A DNA stretch of 64,000 nt from positions 1-64,000 of the forward strand of contig NZ_BONY01000018.1 in assembly GCF_016862955.1 (NCBI RefSeq), given 5' to 3'. The number at the start of each line of letters is the position of its first letter. Positions within the stretch are counted from its first letter, which is position 1. Under the pieces are notes generated by a model. The model was not told the DNA's origin. It worked only from the letters and a program-made list of their open reading frames with translations, and did no database searches. Source of the DNA: Rhizocola hellebori (GTDB lineage Bacteria > Actinomycetota > Actinomycetes > Mycobacteriales > Micromonosporaceae). Shown here piece after piece: positions 9,541-18,200 of this stretch. The translations under genes were made by a program, and so were the position numbers.

Positions 9541-10537
9541 TGCTTACAAACAAGCAATCCTGACTTGCGTAGGCGGGTGAGCATCTTGTCTCCGATCGGA
9601 AATCGGCTAGCGGCCGATACGGAACAGCTGGGTGTTGTGGCGCGAGGCCCCCCGGCATGGACTGGAGTTCAGCCGATGCGAAAACGTGGTGATTCCATCC
9701 GTTGCTCGGCGGGATGCTGTGATTGCAGTTCCAGCCCGCACCCCGTTGCCGGCGGCCCAAGTGAGAGCGACGTCGGCACTGTTGGCGCGGGCGGCGGAAT
9801 GGGCGCTATGGCGGCGAGGGCACTAGCGGCAAGCGCCAACGCGACTGCCGCTGTGAGTGGTCGCCGGGATGACGCCACCGGTCTTCGGCTATGAGCCGCA
9901 CGAGCAAAGGCGGCATCTCGAGACCGCGCACCATCACCCGCCAATGCTAGCCATAAGAACCGTGACATGACGAGCGCTGAGCGACCCGGCGCCCGACCGC
10001 TCCGCCTGCCGTCCCCAGAAACAGCACCGGATAGAACCGTCGCGCGCGACGACGCCATGCCAGCCGTCTCGGTCAACCTTCCCGTTCTGAGACATGGCTG
10101 CCGCTTCTGGTGAGGGCGCCTCAATGAGGCGAATGCCGTGATTGCAATGCATTAGCCGAGTGAAGATCCAGCTGTGTCGGTAGCGGATCAGATCCGAGTG
10201 TCACCGACGGTCATCGCGCCACCCGGCGTCCGTCTCAGATGGACCCCGCTATTCGGGCGGCCTTCAAGCAGTCTCAGTACGTACCCCACCCGGGCGACTT
10301 GGCGACTGGCTGGGTCCCGGGACAGATCAGGTGGACCAAGATCGAGGACAGTTCGGTCCGACGGCGCTGCACACGGCGGCCTTTGTCGTCGCCCAAGTCG
10401 GGCGGAAGTTTCGAGCATTCCCTCGCCGGATATGCCTGATAGCTACGGGACCTTCGCCGGGCCAGCCTCGCATTCATGCGTCGTCGGGTCACACCCGCCC
10501 GGTGACGGTTATGATCAGTAAAGAGGGCGTGGATTTG
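9541..10537. other. Degraded intergenic DNA upstream of the two-repeat secreted protein
   Basis: No credible gene on either strand. It contains copy A of a 58-base direct repeat (10124-10181). Confidence 0.4.
10124..10181 (+). repeat. Direct repeat copy A (58 bases)
   Basis: Matches 11302-11359 at about 49 of 58 positions. Both copies read as a protein fragment (A: NAVIAMH-stop-PSEDPAVSV; B: TYAVIAMHWPGEDPAMSV), so they are probably two relics of the same coding sequence. They bracket the gene at 10538-11191. Confidence 0.6.
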
Positions 10538-11191
10538 ATGAAGCAACAACAACTGCCCAGCTCTGGGGTAAACCGACGCGATGTCAAAAGGCGCGCGCTT
10601 ACCATCGCGGTCGCTGCTTTACTTGTCCTGCTCGGCCCTGTAGCAACTGGCACGGCGCACAGCGAACAGGCCCAACCCGATACAACGTTTGGTAGCGGGA
10701 CGTTGGTCGTTGGCAAAGACGTGGCACCAGGGACCTATCAAACAGTCGTCCCGACAACGTCGGTTGGCTGCTATTGGGCACGGCTGAGTGACTTGACGGG
10801 CGAACTCGATGCGATCCTGGCCAATGCCAATCTGGAGCCCGGCGACATGGCCACCGTGACCATCAATCCCGATGATGCAGGATTTACATCAAGTCGTTGC
10901 GGCACCTGGCAGCCATCACAAAAGGTAGGCCCAACTGCTCCCGCAGCGACAATTGCCGGCGGAACCTGGATCGTCGGAGAGGACATACAGCCGGGTACTT
11001 ACCGAGCGACCGTCCCCGATGAGTCAATCGGTTGCTACTGGGCAAGATTGAGCGGCCTGACCGGCGAACTCGATGCGATCCTGGCCAACGCCAATCTGGA
11101 GGCCGGAGACCGCGCCACCGTGGTCATCGCCGACGGCGACGCCGGCTTCACATCCAACCGCTGCGGTTCGTGGGAAAAGACAGACTCATAG
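10538..11191 (+). CDS. Secreted protein with two tandem 75-residue Cys-containing domains
   Basis: A 217-residue exported protein. I chose ATG 10538 (MKQQQLPSSG) because GAGGG lies 10 bases upstream; an ATG at 10511 is also possible. The signal peptide has a hydrophobic core (LTIAVAALLVLLGPVATG) and cleavage near AHS. The mature part is two near-identical domains, each starting with a GTL/GTW-VGxDIxPGTY element, then GCYWARLSxLTGELDAILAN and ending with AGFTSxRCGxW, with two Cys per repeat that could form a disulfide. This is a common actinobacterial extracellular domain of unknown ligand. Internal duplication is recent: the LTGELDAILANANLE stretch is identical in both copies. Direct repeats flank the gene. 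Confidence 0.8.
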   Translation: MKQQQLPSSGVNRRDVKRRALTIAVAALLVLLGPVATGTAHSEQAQPDTTFGSGTLVVGKDVAPGTYQTVVPTTSVGCYWARLSDLTGELDAILANANLEPGDMATVTINPDDAGFTSSRCGTWQPSQKVGPTAPAATIAGGTWIVGEDIQPGTYRATVPDESIGCYWARLSGLTGELDAILANANLEAGDRATVVIADGDAGFTSNRCGSWEKTDS

Positions 11192-11301
11192 GTACACAGG
11201 AGACGTGCAGCACATGCCAGGCAGCCAATGGCATACGACCACACAGCCAGCAGCATCCCGGACCTCCCGCCGATGTACACGTCCGATCAGGGATCGCTAA
11301 C

Positions 11302-11359
11302 TGAGACGTATGCCGTGATCGCAATGCATTGGCCAGGTGAAGATCCAGCAATGTCGGTC
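11302..11359 (+). repeat. Direct repeat copy B (58 bases)
   Basis: Partner of 10124-10181. In this copy the frame is open (TYAVIAMHWPGEDPAMSV) and runs to a TGA at 11405-11407, whereas copy A has a TAG at the Trp codon. Confidence 0.6.
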
Positions 11360-11418
11360 GGCGACCCCTTATCGGACACGGAGAACGCGCCCATCGCGGC
11401 TAAATGAGGATGTTCCAG

Positions 11419-11600
11419 GATCCTCGTCGTAGAAGATGTGGGTGCACTCAATGCGGCCTTCACTGGCCGGCAAGCCCTGTACATCAGACCCTCCTCCGGG
11501 CCTACGGGATCCGCCGTGTGGCTGCCCGAAGCCGGCGGCCCCGCCAACCTCGATAACCCCACCCACTCAGCGCTGATCATGATGCTCGGCCACCATCCTC
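11419..11600 (+). pseudogene. Serine-recombinase remnant (central part)
   Basis: The plus strand reads ILVVEDVGALNAAFTGRQAL and, after a frame change, TLLRAYGI, then AVWLPEAGGPANLDNPTHSA and LIMMLGHH. These correspond to the VVGEFERAF-GxQ...L-LPE-GGPVDxxxPTH-AL-LLGHQ core of large serine recombinases, as also seen in the 20326-20825 relic. Two shifts are needed and neither the catalytic N-terminus nor the zinc-ribbon end is present. Confidence 0.6.
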
Positions 11601-11665
11601 GACCTCGCCGAAATGCTCGACTGGCTCCGCGCTGTACCCGACGGCCTTGATCTATAACACAGAAC

Positions 11666-12184
11666 CTAGTGCCCGGTCCCGGGGGCGTAGAGGTCGTCCT
11701 CGGTGACGACCGGGGCGAGGTCGTCCTCCGGGCGGCCGACCCGCGCGGCCGCGCCGAACATCGCGCCGCGGGCCGGGTGCACCGGGGCGAAGGATGCGAA
11801 GCCGCGGCGCTGCGGGATGTCGTCGTAGACCGCCTCCATGCCGCCGCGCAGCAGGTAGGTCTCGTGCCAGAAGCCGGTGCCGCCGCTGTCGCGCAGGAAG
11901 TCGCGCCACCACAGGCGGTGCGGCTCGGAGCGGGCCCAGGTCAGCAGTGCGGGCAGGTCCCGCCAGTACTGGCGGATGCCGAGGTGCATGGGGAACAACG
12001 ACCAGAGGAGCGGCTCGTGCGCGAGCAGGCCCTCCGGCTTGTCGTCCGACCGGCCGATTCGCGGGCCGCGGGTCATCAGGGTGCGCAGGCCGTAGAGCCG
12101 GTTGACGCGCATACCCAGATAGACCACCACCAGGTCGGGATAGGACGACAGGTCGACGGTCTCTCGATTGACGCGGCTCAGCAT
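11666..12184 (-). CDS. DUF4188-family protein
   Basis: 172 residues from ATG 12184, which has an ideal ribosome site (AAGGAG, 7-base spacer). The features match DUF4188 as I remember it: DLVVVYLGMRVNRL near the N-terminus, HLGIRQYWRDLPALLTWARS in the middle, GFWHETYLL and YDDIPQRRGFASFAP near the end. The fold is a ferredoxin-like dimeric alpha/beta barrel of the monooxygenase-like superfamily; a biochemical role is not established. It stands alone between minus-strand genes and degraded DNA and has no signal peptide. Confidence 0.75.
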   Translation of the reverse strand: MLSRVNRETVDLSSYPDLVVVYLGMRVNRLYGLRTLMTRGPRIGRSDDKPEGLLAHEPLLWSLFPMHLGIRQYWRDLPALLTWARSEPHRLWWRDFLRDSGGTGFWHETYLLRGGMEAVYDDIPQRRGFASFAPVHPARGAMFGAAARVGRPEDDLAPVVTEDDLYAPGTGH

Positions 12185-12320
12185 TGCCGATCTCCTTCAG
12201 GTCAGGATCCTCCGATGGTAAGGTCGCGCACCGACCATCTACTTGATGCGCATCGGCGAATGGCATGGAGGATCGCGCGGCGTGCCCATACTGAGCTTGT
12301 CGACCTCGGCGACGCGCCGG

Positions 12321-12611
12321 TTAGGTCGCCGGCGACACGCTCCCGATCCGTTCCAGGATGTATGCGGCCAGTTTGTCCGACCGATCCATGATTGCGCACT
12401 CTGCGGGAACCCTTGCAGGAGAACGACTGTCTTTTGCGTCCACCTGCCCCTCGTCCAACACGGTGAACCGCATGCCGCTGCTGGAGAACGCTTCCACAAC
12501 GTGGACGCTACCCTCCTGCGGTTCGGCAACGTTGGATGGCCCAGAAGTAGTGACGATCGAACCGTTTCGTTTCGATGACGTCGCCACCGAAGGCGAATCT
12601 GGTGAGGCCAC
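12321..12611 (-). CDS. Possible small protein of unknown function (low confidence)
   Basis: The frame gives up to 96 residues. The second half reads like a real soluble protein (VVEAFSSSGMRFTVLDEGQV and MDRSDKLAAYILERIGSV), while the first 20 residues are Ser/Thr-rich and doubtful. There is no clear ribosome site and no recognised family. It could be the 3' end of a degraded gene. Confidence 0.3.
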   Translation of the reverse strand: MASPDSPSVATSSKRNGSIVTTSGPSNVAEPQEGSVHVVEAFSSSGMRFTVLDEGQVDAKDSRSPARVPAECAIMDRSDKLAAYILERIGSVSPAT

Positions 12612-12626
12612 GGAACCGGGTAGGCG

Positions 12627-12656
12627 AACATCCGCTCATCGGCAGATCCGCGTGTT
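12627..12656. repeat. Copy 2 of the short repeated motif
   Basis: A stretch of about 30 bases that matches 13464-13493 at roughly 24 positions, and 4096-4112 over its first 17 bases with one mismatch. Copies 2 and 3 bracket the gene at 12753-13364. Confidence 0.4.
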
Positions 12657-12752
12657 TGTCTGGTCCACGACGAAGCCCAGCGTCCCCAATTCGGCAGGCT
12701 GGGCACTTGCGAACCCTCACTTCGCGACAGTCCGACGCCGATCTGCGACTTA

Positions 12753-13364
12753 TCACGCCACATTATCGAGCGTTGTGCTGCTGCGCGATGGCACACTGGC
12801 CCACAAGGCCTGCAACGTCGGATACTGCTCAATCTCCCACAGCGCCTCGCGAAGAGCGCGGTCCATTTCAGGACCTGGACGTTCGAAGTAGAAGCCACTG
12901 TTCGACACATTCAACTGGTCAAGATCGGCAAGCGTGGCGTGATCCGGGAAAACCATGTCGAGTGAGACCTGCCAGTATTCCGGCTGGTACCACTCCTTAT
13001 CCGTCCACTGTGCCCGGACGTCCACCGCTAGCTGCCTGGTGAACGAGAGACTAGGCAGCCCGTCATTCCAGCTATAGCGGCCCCACTGAACAATGAATCC
13101 GTCCGCGTCGCATTGGGGGTCAGTCTCAATACCATCAATGTCGACGGCGAGGAACCCACAAAACACACGCCACGCTGCCTTCGGACTCCCGACCCGCTCA
13201 GGATCCAATCCGTGATCACGAAGCATGTCACGTAGGCAGTCGGCCGAACCCCGCCAAGAGACGCGCACAAGGCAAGGTAGCAGAGGAGCACCATCTGCGC
13301 AGGTCACCGAGGCTCTGGCGATCAAAGCGCTAAGACCCGAACGAGTAGGCCTCCTACGCACCAC
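12753..13364 (-). CDS. Hypothetical protein, unknown function (immunity-like)
   Basis: Up to 203 residues; the first 40 are basic and probably not translated, with ATG 13226 a plausible start (MLRDHGLDPERVGSPKAAWR). The body is acidic and aromatic-rich: AWRVFCGFLAVDIDGIETDP, FIVQWGRYSWNDGLPSLSF, DKEWYQPEYWQVSLDMVF. This looks like a beta-rich soluble domain typical of actinobacterial orphan immunity proteins, but I do not recognise a named family. It is flanked by two copies of a short direct repeat. Confidence 0.6.
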   Translation of the reverse strand: MVRRRPTRSGLSALIARASVTCADGAPLLPCLVRVSWRGSADCLRDMLRDHGLDPERVGSPKAAWRVFCGFLAVDIDGIETDPQCDADGFIVQWGRYSWNDGLPSLSFTRQLAVDVRAQWTDKEWYQPEYWQVSLDMVFPDHATLADLDQLNVSNSGFYFERPGPEMDRALREALWEIEQYPTLQALWASVPSRSSTTLDNVA

Positions 13365-13463
13365 AGGAACCGCTCCGCAACATTGGCAGGATTGTAAACG
13401 CCTTTCGTGACTGCATGATCTGGTGCGCTGTCATGAGCGGAATTGGCGACGAAGGCCCAGCGC

Positions 13464-13493
13464 AATATCCGCTCACCGGCAGATGCGGGCGTG
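13464..13493. repeat. Copy 3 of the short repeated motif
   Basis: Contains TCCGCTCACCGGCAGAT; see copies at 4096 and 12627. Confidence 0.4.
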
Positions 13494-13579
13494 TGATCTT
13501 GTGTGATGGTGGTCGTCAGCTGCGTCGGTTGGCGGCGTGTGAGCCGGGGTATCGGTCGGGAAGGTTCCGGGCGTTCGGG

Positions 13580-15151
13580 TCAGAAGTCCAGGTGCTCGTA
13601 TTCGACGTTTGCCAGCCAACCGGTCAGCTCTGCGAGTTGGTCGCGGGTGACGCCGTGGGCGACCCATTCGTCCTGCTGGTCAAGCCGGAGGAACCCTTTT
13701 CCTGCGAAGGCGCGCCGCAGGTAGTCGGTGAAGGTCAGGCAATGCTCTTCGTCGCGGACGAGCGGATCTGCGCCGGCGTGGGGTAGCCAGACGGAGTATG
13801 GGGCGCCGCCGCTGATGTTGGCCTTATGTAGGTAGTCGGCGGCGATGGTGATTTCCAGCGGTCCGGCGATTTCGGGATGCAGTTCCGCCGATTCCTCCTG
13901 CCACTCCTCGACTGAGAACCACGCCGTGCTGAGGTCGATGATCTCCAGCGGGTCGGCGACCGTAAGTTGTTCGGGTACGCCGGGCGGGAACGGGGCGTCC
14001 CAGGTGCCGCGCGGGACGAGGTCGATCGTTCCGACGATGCGCCAGTAGGCGGCCAGCGCTGGCGGCACCGCCGATCCGGTGATCTGCTCCAGTTGTCGCA
14101 GCCGGTCCTCAACATCCGCGGCGGGGCCAGGTAGCGCCTGCTCGTTGCTGACCGGCCAGCCGCAGGCGATGAGAGCAGCGGTGAGGCTGGAGGCGTTTCG
14201 CCGGACGCGATCCATGGTCAGTACGGCTACCTGCTCGGCCTCCGCGCGCCACAGGTCGTCAAGGTGGGCGATTGCCCCGAGGTCGCGCCATACCCCGCGA
14301 TGGTCTCCGTCCAGATAGCGTGCCACGAGATCCCCTCGTCGCAGGTGCCTGCCGGCAGGCGTTCTTGTCTGCGCCGCCCGTACGGCTCTGGCAGCGTCCA
14401 GTGCTGGACCGGTAACGGCGGGATCGGCATACCTGAGCACTTGGCGGGCCTGATGGCCCAGGACTTCGTGGTCGCGAAGACCGACGCACAGGTCAAGCCA
14501 GCGGTGGTCCTGCGACACCAGATCGCGCAGCTGCTCCGAGTGCCACTCAGGGCCCGATCGGGTAAACGACCACGGCGACAGCAGACCGAGAGCCTCGGCC
14601 GCAGCCGTCAACCCGGCCGTGGTTGCCAGGCATTCGTCGGAGAACAGGTGGGCGACGTTGTCCCAGGCTGTTCCGTCGTCAGTGAACATGACCTTCAGTG
14701 CCATGAAGCGGGCAAGGTGGTCGTGGTCATGGATCCCGTGCCGCAGGGCATCGCGGGCCTCGGCGGTCCCGATCCCGAAAAGCGCGTGGGCGGCGGCTAC
14801 CGCGACCGGATTAACGGGGCACTCCTCCCACAGCCCGATCAAGGTCGGAACGGCCGGTTCATAACGCAGCTGGCCAAGTTCGCGAACCTGGTCGGCCACC
14901 GACTGCCAGCCAGCAGCACCACGGACGGCGGAGATGCCTTTGTCCTGATAGGCCTTCACTTCGCCCGCGGTAAGACTGCTCCACCGCTCGATGCTGACAC
15001 GGGCCTGGCTCCCGACATCCGGCCATCGCCCGAGAGCCTCGAGGAGCGACTCCAACACACGCGCGCCACCGATCTCATCTCCGCCCGCGTCGCCCGCCAC
15101 GCGCACAGTATGCCAGCGGCCAGATGATGAGCCACCGTCGCTCAACGCCAC
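13580..15151 (-). CDS. HEAT-like repeat protein with C-terminal SMI1/KNR4 (SUKH) domain
   Basis: The last gene of the minus-strand operon. The frame is open to 15400 but overlaps the upstream gene; GTG 15151, 15106, 15100 and 15058 are candidate starts and none has a strong ribosome site. The first half has alpha-helical HEAT-like pairs (ADQVRELGQLRYEPAVPTLI, VAVAAAHALFGIGTAEARDA). From about 170 residues before the end comes an SMI1/KNR4 fold: DVEDRLRQLEQITGSAVPPA, LAAYWRIVGTID, DPLEIIDLSTAW, then LTFTDYLRRAFAGKGF. SUKH proteins serve as immunity or regulatory partners of toxins. Directly after the protease-NTPase gene, it is a natural candidate inhibitor or target sensor of that system; this is inference. 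Confidence 0.75.
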   Translation of the reverse strand: MALSDGGSSSGRWHTVRVAGDAGGDEIGGARVLESLLEALGRWPDVGSQARVSIERWSSLTAGEVKAYQDKGISAVRGAAGWQSVADQVRELGQLRYEPAVPTLIGLWEECPVNPVAVAAAHALFGIGTAEARDALRHGIHDHDHLARFMALKVMFTDDGTAWDNVAHLFSDECLATTAGLTAAAEALGLLSPWSFTRSGPEWHSEQLRDLVSQDHRWLDLCVGLRDHEVLGHQARQVLRYADPAVTGPALDAARAVRAAQTRTPAGRHLRRGDLVARYLDGDHRGVWRDLGAIAHLDDLWRAEAEQVAVLTMDRVRRNASSLTAALIACGWPVSNEQALPGPAADVEDRLRQLEQITGSAVPPALAAYWRIVGTIDLVPRGTWDAPFPPGVPEQLTVADPLEIIDLSTAWFSVEEWQEESAELHPEIAGPLEITIAADYLHKANISGGAPYSVWLPHAGADPLVRDEEHCLTFTDYLRRAFAGKGFLRLDQQDEWVAHGVTRDQLAELTGWLANVEYEHLDF

Positions 15152-15257
15152 CGGCGGCCGATCCGGATGGTGGATTTTCGGCGTCTGGGGGCGGCCCTTG
15201 CTGCCGCCGTCCCGACAGGCGCGGCCGAGCCGGCATTGATGGCGGTCAATGACCTGT

Positions 15258-18200
15258 TCAGGTCGGCGTGGGGGCACTTTGCTCGATCCACTTGAGCGCG
15301 AGCTGCTGTAGTGCTGTCGGCTCAAGACGGCCCACGATGTCGTAGGCGTGGTACAGAGAATGCGGCGCCACGAGCGCCTGTGTGAGCAGGTGCCGGGCAA
15401 GGCTGTGGTCTGGGAGCGCGAGGGCCGTCCGCGCGAGGGTGAGCAACCTGCCTGGTCCGCCTGGCAGGTCGGCGTAGATGTGGCGTTCCTCGGCGAGGAT
15501 GAATTCCTCCAACTCGGCGTGTGGCATGGTCAGGGCTGCGGCTGCCATGACTGTCTCTAGTGGACGGTTGTCGAACGCTGCGTCCGGCAGGTTGGCTCCG
15601 AGTTCCCTGATTTCGGCGAGGAGCCCGCTGACCAGCTGCTGATTGCCGATGTCCACGTGCGCGGCCATGATGGCGGTAAGAGCGTCACGCAGCAGGCTCG
15701 GCGAATCGGTGAAGGATCGGGCAAGGTTTTCGGCCTCGTCATGGAAACCGTGGCGGGCCAAGCCTTGCAGGACGTATTTCACCTTCGATTCCACGATGAT
15801 CCGGGACGGGTCGGACACGGTGTCGAGGGCCTTGCCGACCATCCCCAATGCGCAGTACGCGCCGATGAGCAGCGCCGGGTCATATAGGTCGTCGGTGGTG
15901 GCGATGGTGGCTTGCGCATGTTGCAGCCAGCGGATCGCTCGCTGGCGGTCCTGTCCGGCGGCGGTTGAGGCCAGGCCGCAATATGCGCGGATCTTGGCCC
16001 AGTCGGTGATGTCCGTCGACGCCACCGCGTCGGCTTCGTCGTAGCGGCCGCGGGTGGCCAGCAATACGGCCAGCGGCGGGTAGGTCCGTCGGGTGAAATC
16101 CGGGTGCTTAGCGGCCAGAACCATCTCGGTGGCCTCATCCAGACGGTCGTGCTGCGCCAGTGCCTTCACAAGATCCGGGATGCTGTCGGCAAGGTAGTTC
16201 ACGGTCTCCAGGATGGTGATCGCGCGTACGCCGTCTGGTGGCTGGCTGATGAACCGGGCGGCTGTCTGCTCGGCTCGGCCAGCGCGGGAGATGGCGGCGT
16301 CGAGCTGCTCGGTGTGGGTCAGGACGCGGATGGATGCGCCCAGGCCCCAGGGCGCGGTGAGCGGCTGGTTGGCCGTCTCCGCGAGCAATCCTGCCAGCGC
16401 GTGGTCGTCGAGGCCGAGCAGCGCCGTCACCGCATCGGTCATTCGCCAGGCTCGCCGGAAGGGGTGGGGCATGGCCGCTGCAGCCTCGTCGGCAGCGGTG
16501 GCGGCCAGGTGGGCGCGCTGCGGCAAACCGTTGGCGTGCATGGCACGAGCCAGCCCGGCGAAGGCGATGGCCTTATCCGAAGGATCCTCGATCTGGTGTG
16601 CCTGTTCGGCTGCACGGTCGTACTGCCCGTCGGCGGTCAGGGCCTCGGTGACGGCCAGGCATGCTTGCGGCCGATAGTACTTGGGGATTTCCGCGATGAT
16701 CCGTTCGGCGTGGTGCAGGTGTGTGGGGGCCAGCGCGGCGAGGAGGCTGTGGAGCACCTCGTGGTGAACGTCTCGAAGCTGCCGGGCGAGAGCCTCAGCG
16801 CGCTCGGGGTGCCCGCCGGCGACGAGTGCCGCGACGACGATCGGGGCGCCTGCGGTCCTGGCGTCCTCGTCGTCCTCATCGGACAGCAGCTGTTCGGCCC
16901 AATCGCAGTCCAAGGCAGCCACAGCTTCGATGAGCTGTCGGAATGCATGCTTGCGCCGGTAGGCGCCGGAGGTGTGGCCTTCGGCCAGCTCGGCGACGAT
17001 GCCGTCGACGATGTCGCGGGCGATCCGGTGCTGGCCTTGGGACATGGCATGACCGGACAGCTGCAGGAGCAGGGCTGAGCGCTCCTCGTCGCCTGGGATC
17101 TGACCTGCCATCAGCGTGGCCTGTGCGAAGTCACCGTTGTTTGCGAAGGCGTGCGCCAGCTCCGCGAAGGGGGCGCCGCGCCAGCTGGCGGTGGCGGCAC
17201 GAATGTACGCCTCTGCCATGCCGGTCTCATGCCGCCTGGCCAAGGCCACGGCGACCTCGCCGATAGGTTCGTCGACGATTGCCGGGGAGGCAACGTCGTA
17301 GCGGACCAGACCCCAGGCCTTCGCCAGCGTCTCGGGTGCGATGCCGAGATCGACGACAAGGCCGGCGATCATGGCTGGCCAGGACTTCACGTCCGGCAGC
17401 AGCCGGCCCAGGACGATGGCAAGCGCCTCGGGTAGTTGCTCGGCGTCGTTGATCTGGCGCAGGACGGTGAAGGCATGCGTCATTCCGTCCGTATTGGACA
17501 CAAGTTCCCGCAGCAGTTCGATGCGGACTCGTCGGCGGCCCGCCTCGTCCGGCACCAAACCGACCAGCGTTTCGGCGTCGGCGAGCCGGCCGGCAGCGAT
17601 TGATGAGCTCACCAGGGCGCAGGCAACCGCTTCGCGGACATCATGGTGTGTCAATATCTCGATCAAGTGCGCCGCTTGGTGCAACTCGCCGGCGCTGACA
17701 AGCGAATCGGCGAGCGAGCTGATCGCGGGCTTCATCGAGGCCAGGACGGCGCTTCGCTCGTAGGAAATGGTGGGGGAGTCCACCAGGGCCAGCGCACGCA
17801 TCGTCTGGCCAAGATCGGCCCACATACCCGCCAGCTCGATGGGAATCCATTCGGCGCGGCTGACCAGTTCGCTGCGCCTTTCCGAAAGCATGGTCAGCGC
17901 CCGCAGGTCGGCTGGCGGCGAGCCCACGATCGCGTCCTGGGCATGGCGGATCTCGGCCAGAGCCTGGGTGAATGCGCCAGTGGACAGGTACAGCCGTTCT
18001 TGGCAGGCGGGATCGAGCGCTCGGGCGAGCAGCGCATCGGCATCGCCGGCATCCCTGAGCACCCTGGGATATTCGAACAGCAGGAACGCCGGTGTGCCGG
18101 CCGGCCAGCCTTCGGCCCGCCAGCGCCGGGCCCAGGCATGGATTTCGCCGTGGCTTTGCTCGATCAGCGCGGGGCCGATGCCGGCCTCGGCGGCCGCAAG

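Noticed and set aside
10331-10537. Longer N-terminus for the two-repeat secreted protein
   Set aside because: A start at 10538 places the signal peptide correctly and has a ribosome site; the upstream part has no protein-like pattern.
11652-12391. Long frames on both strands around the DUF4188 gene
   Set aside because: Only the 11666-12184 frame has an ideal ribosome site and a recognisable family; the others are Arg/Ala-rich shadows.
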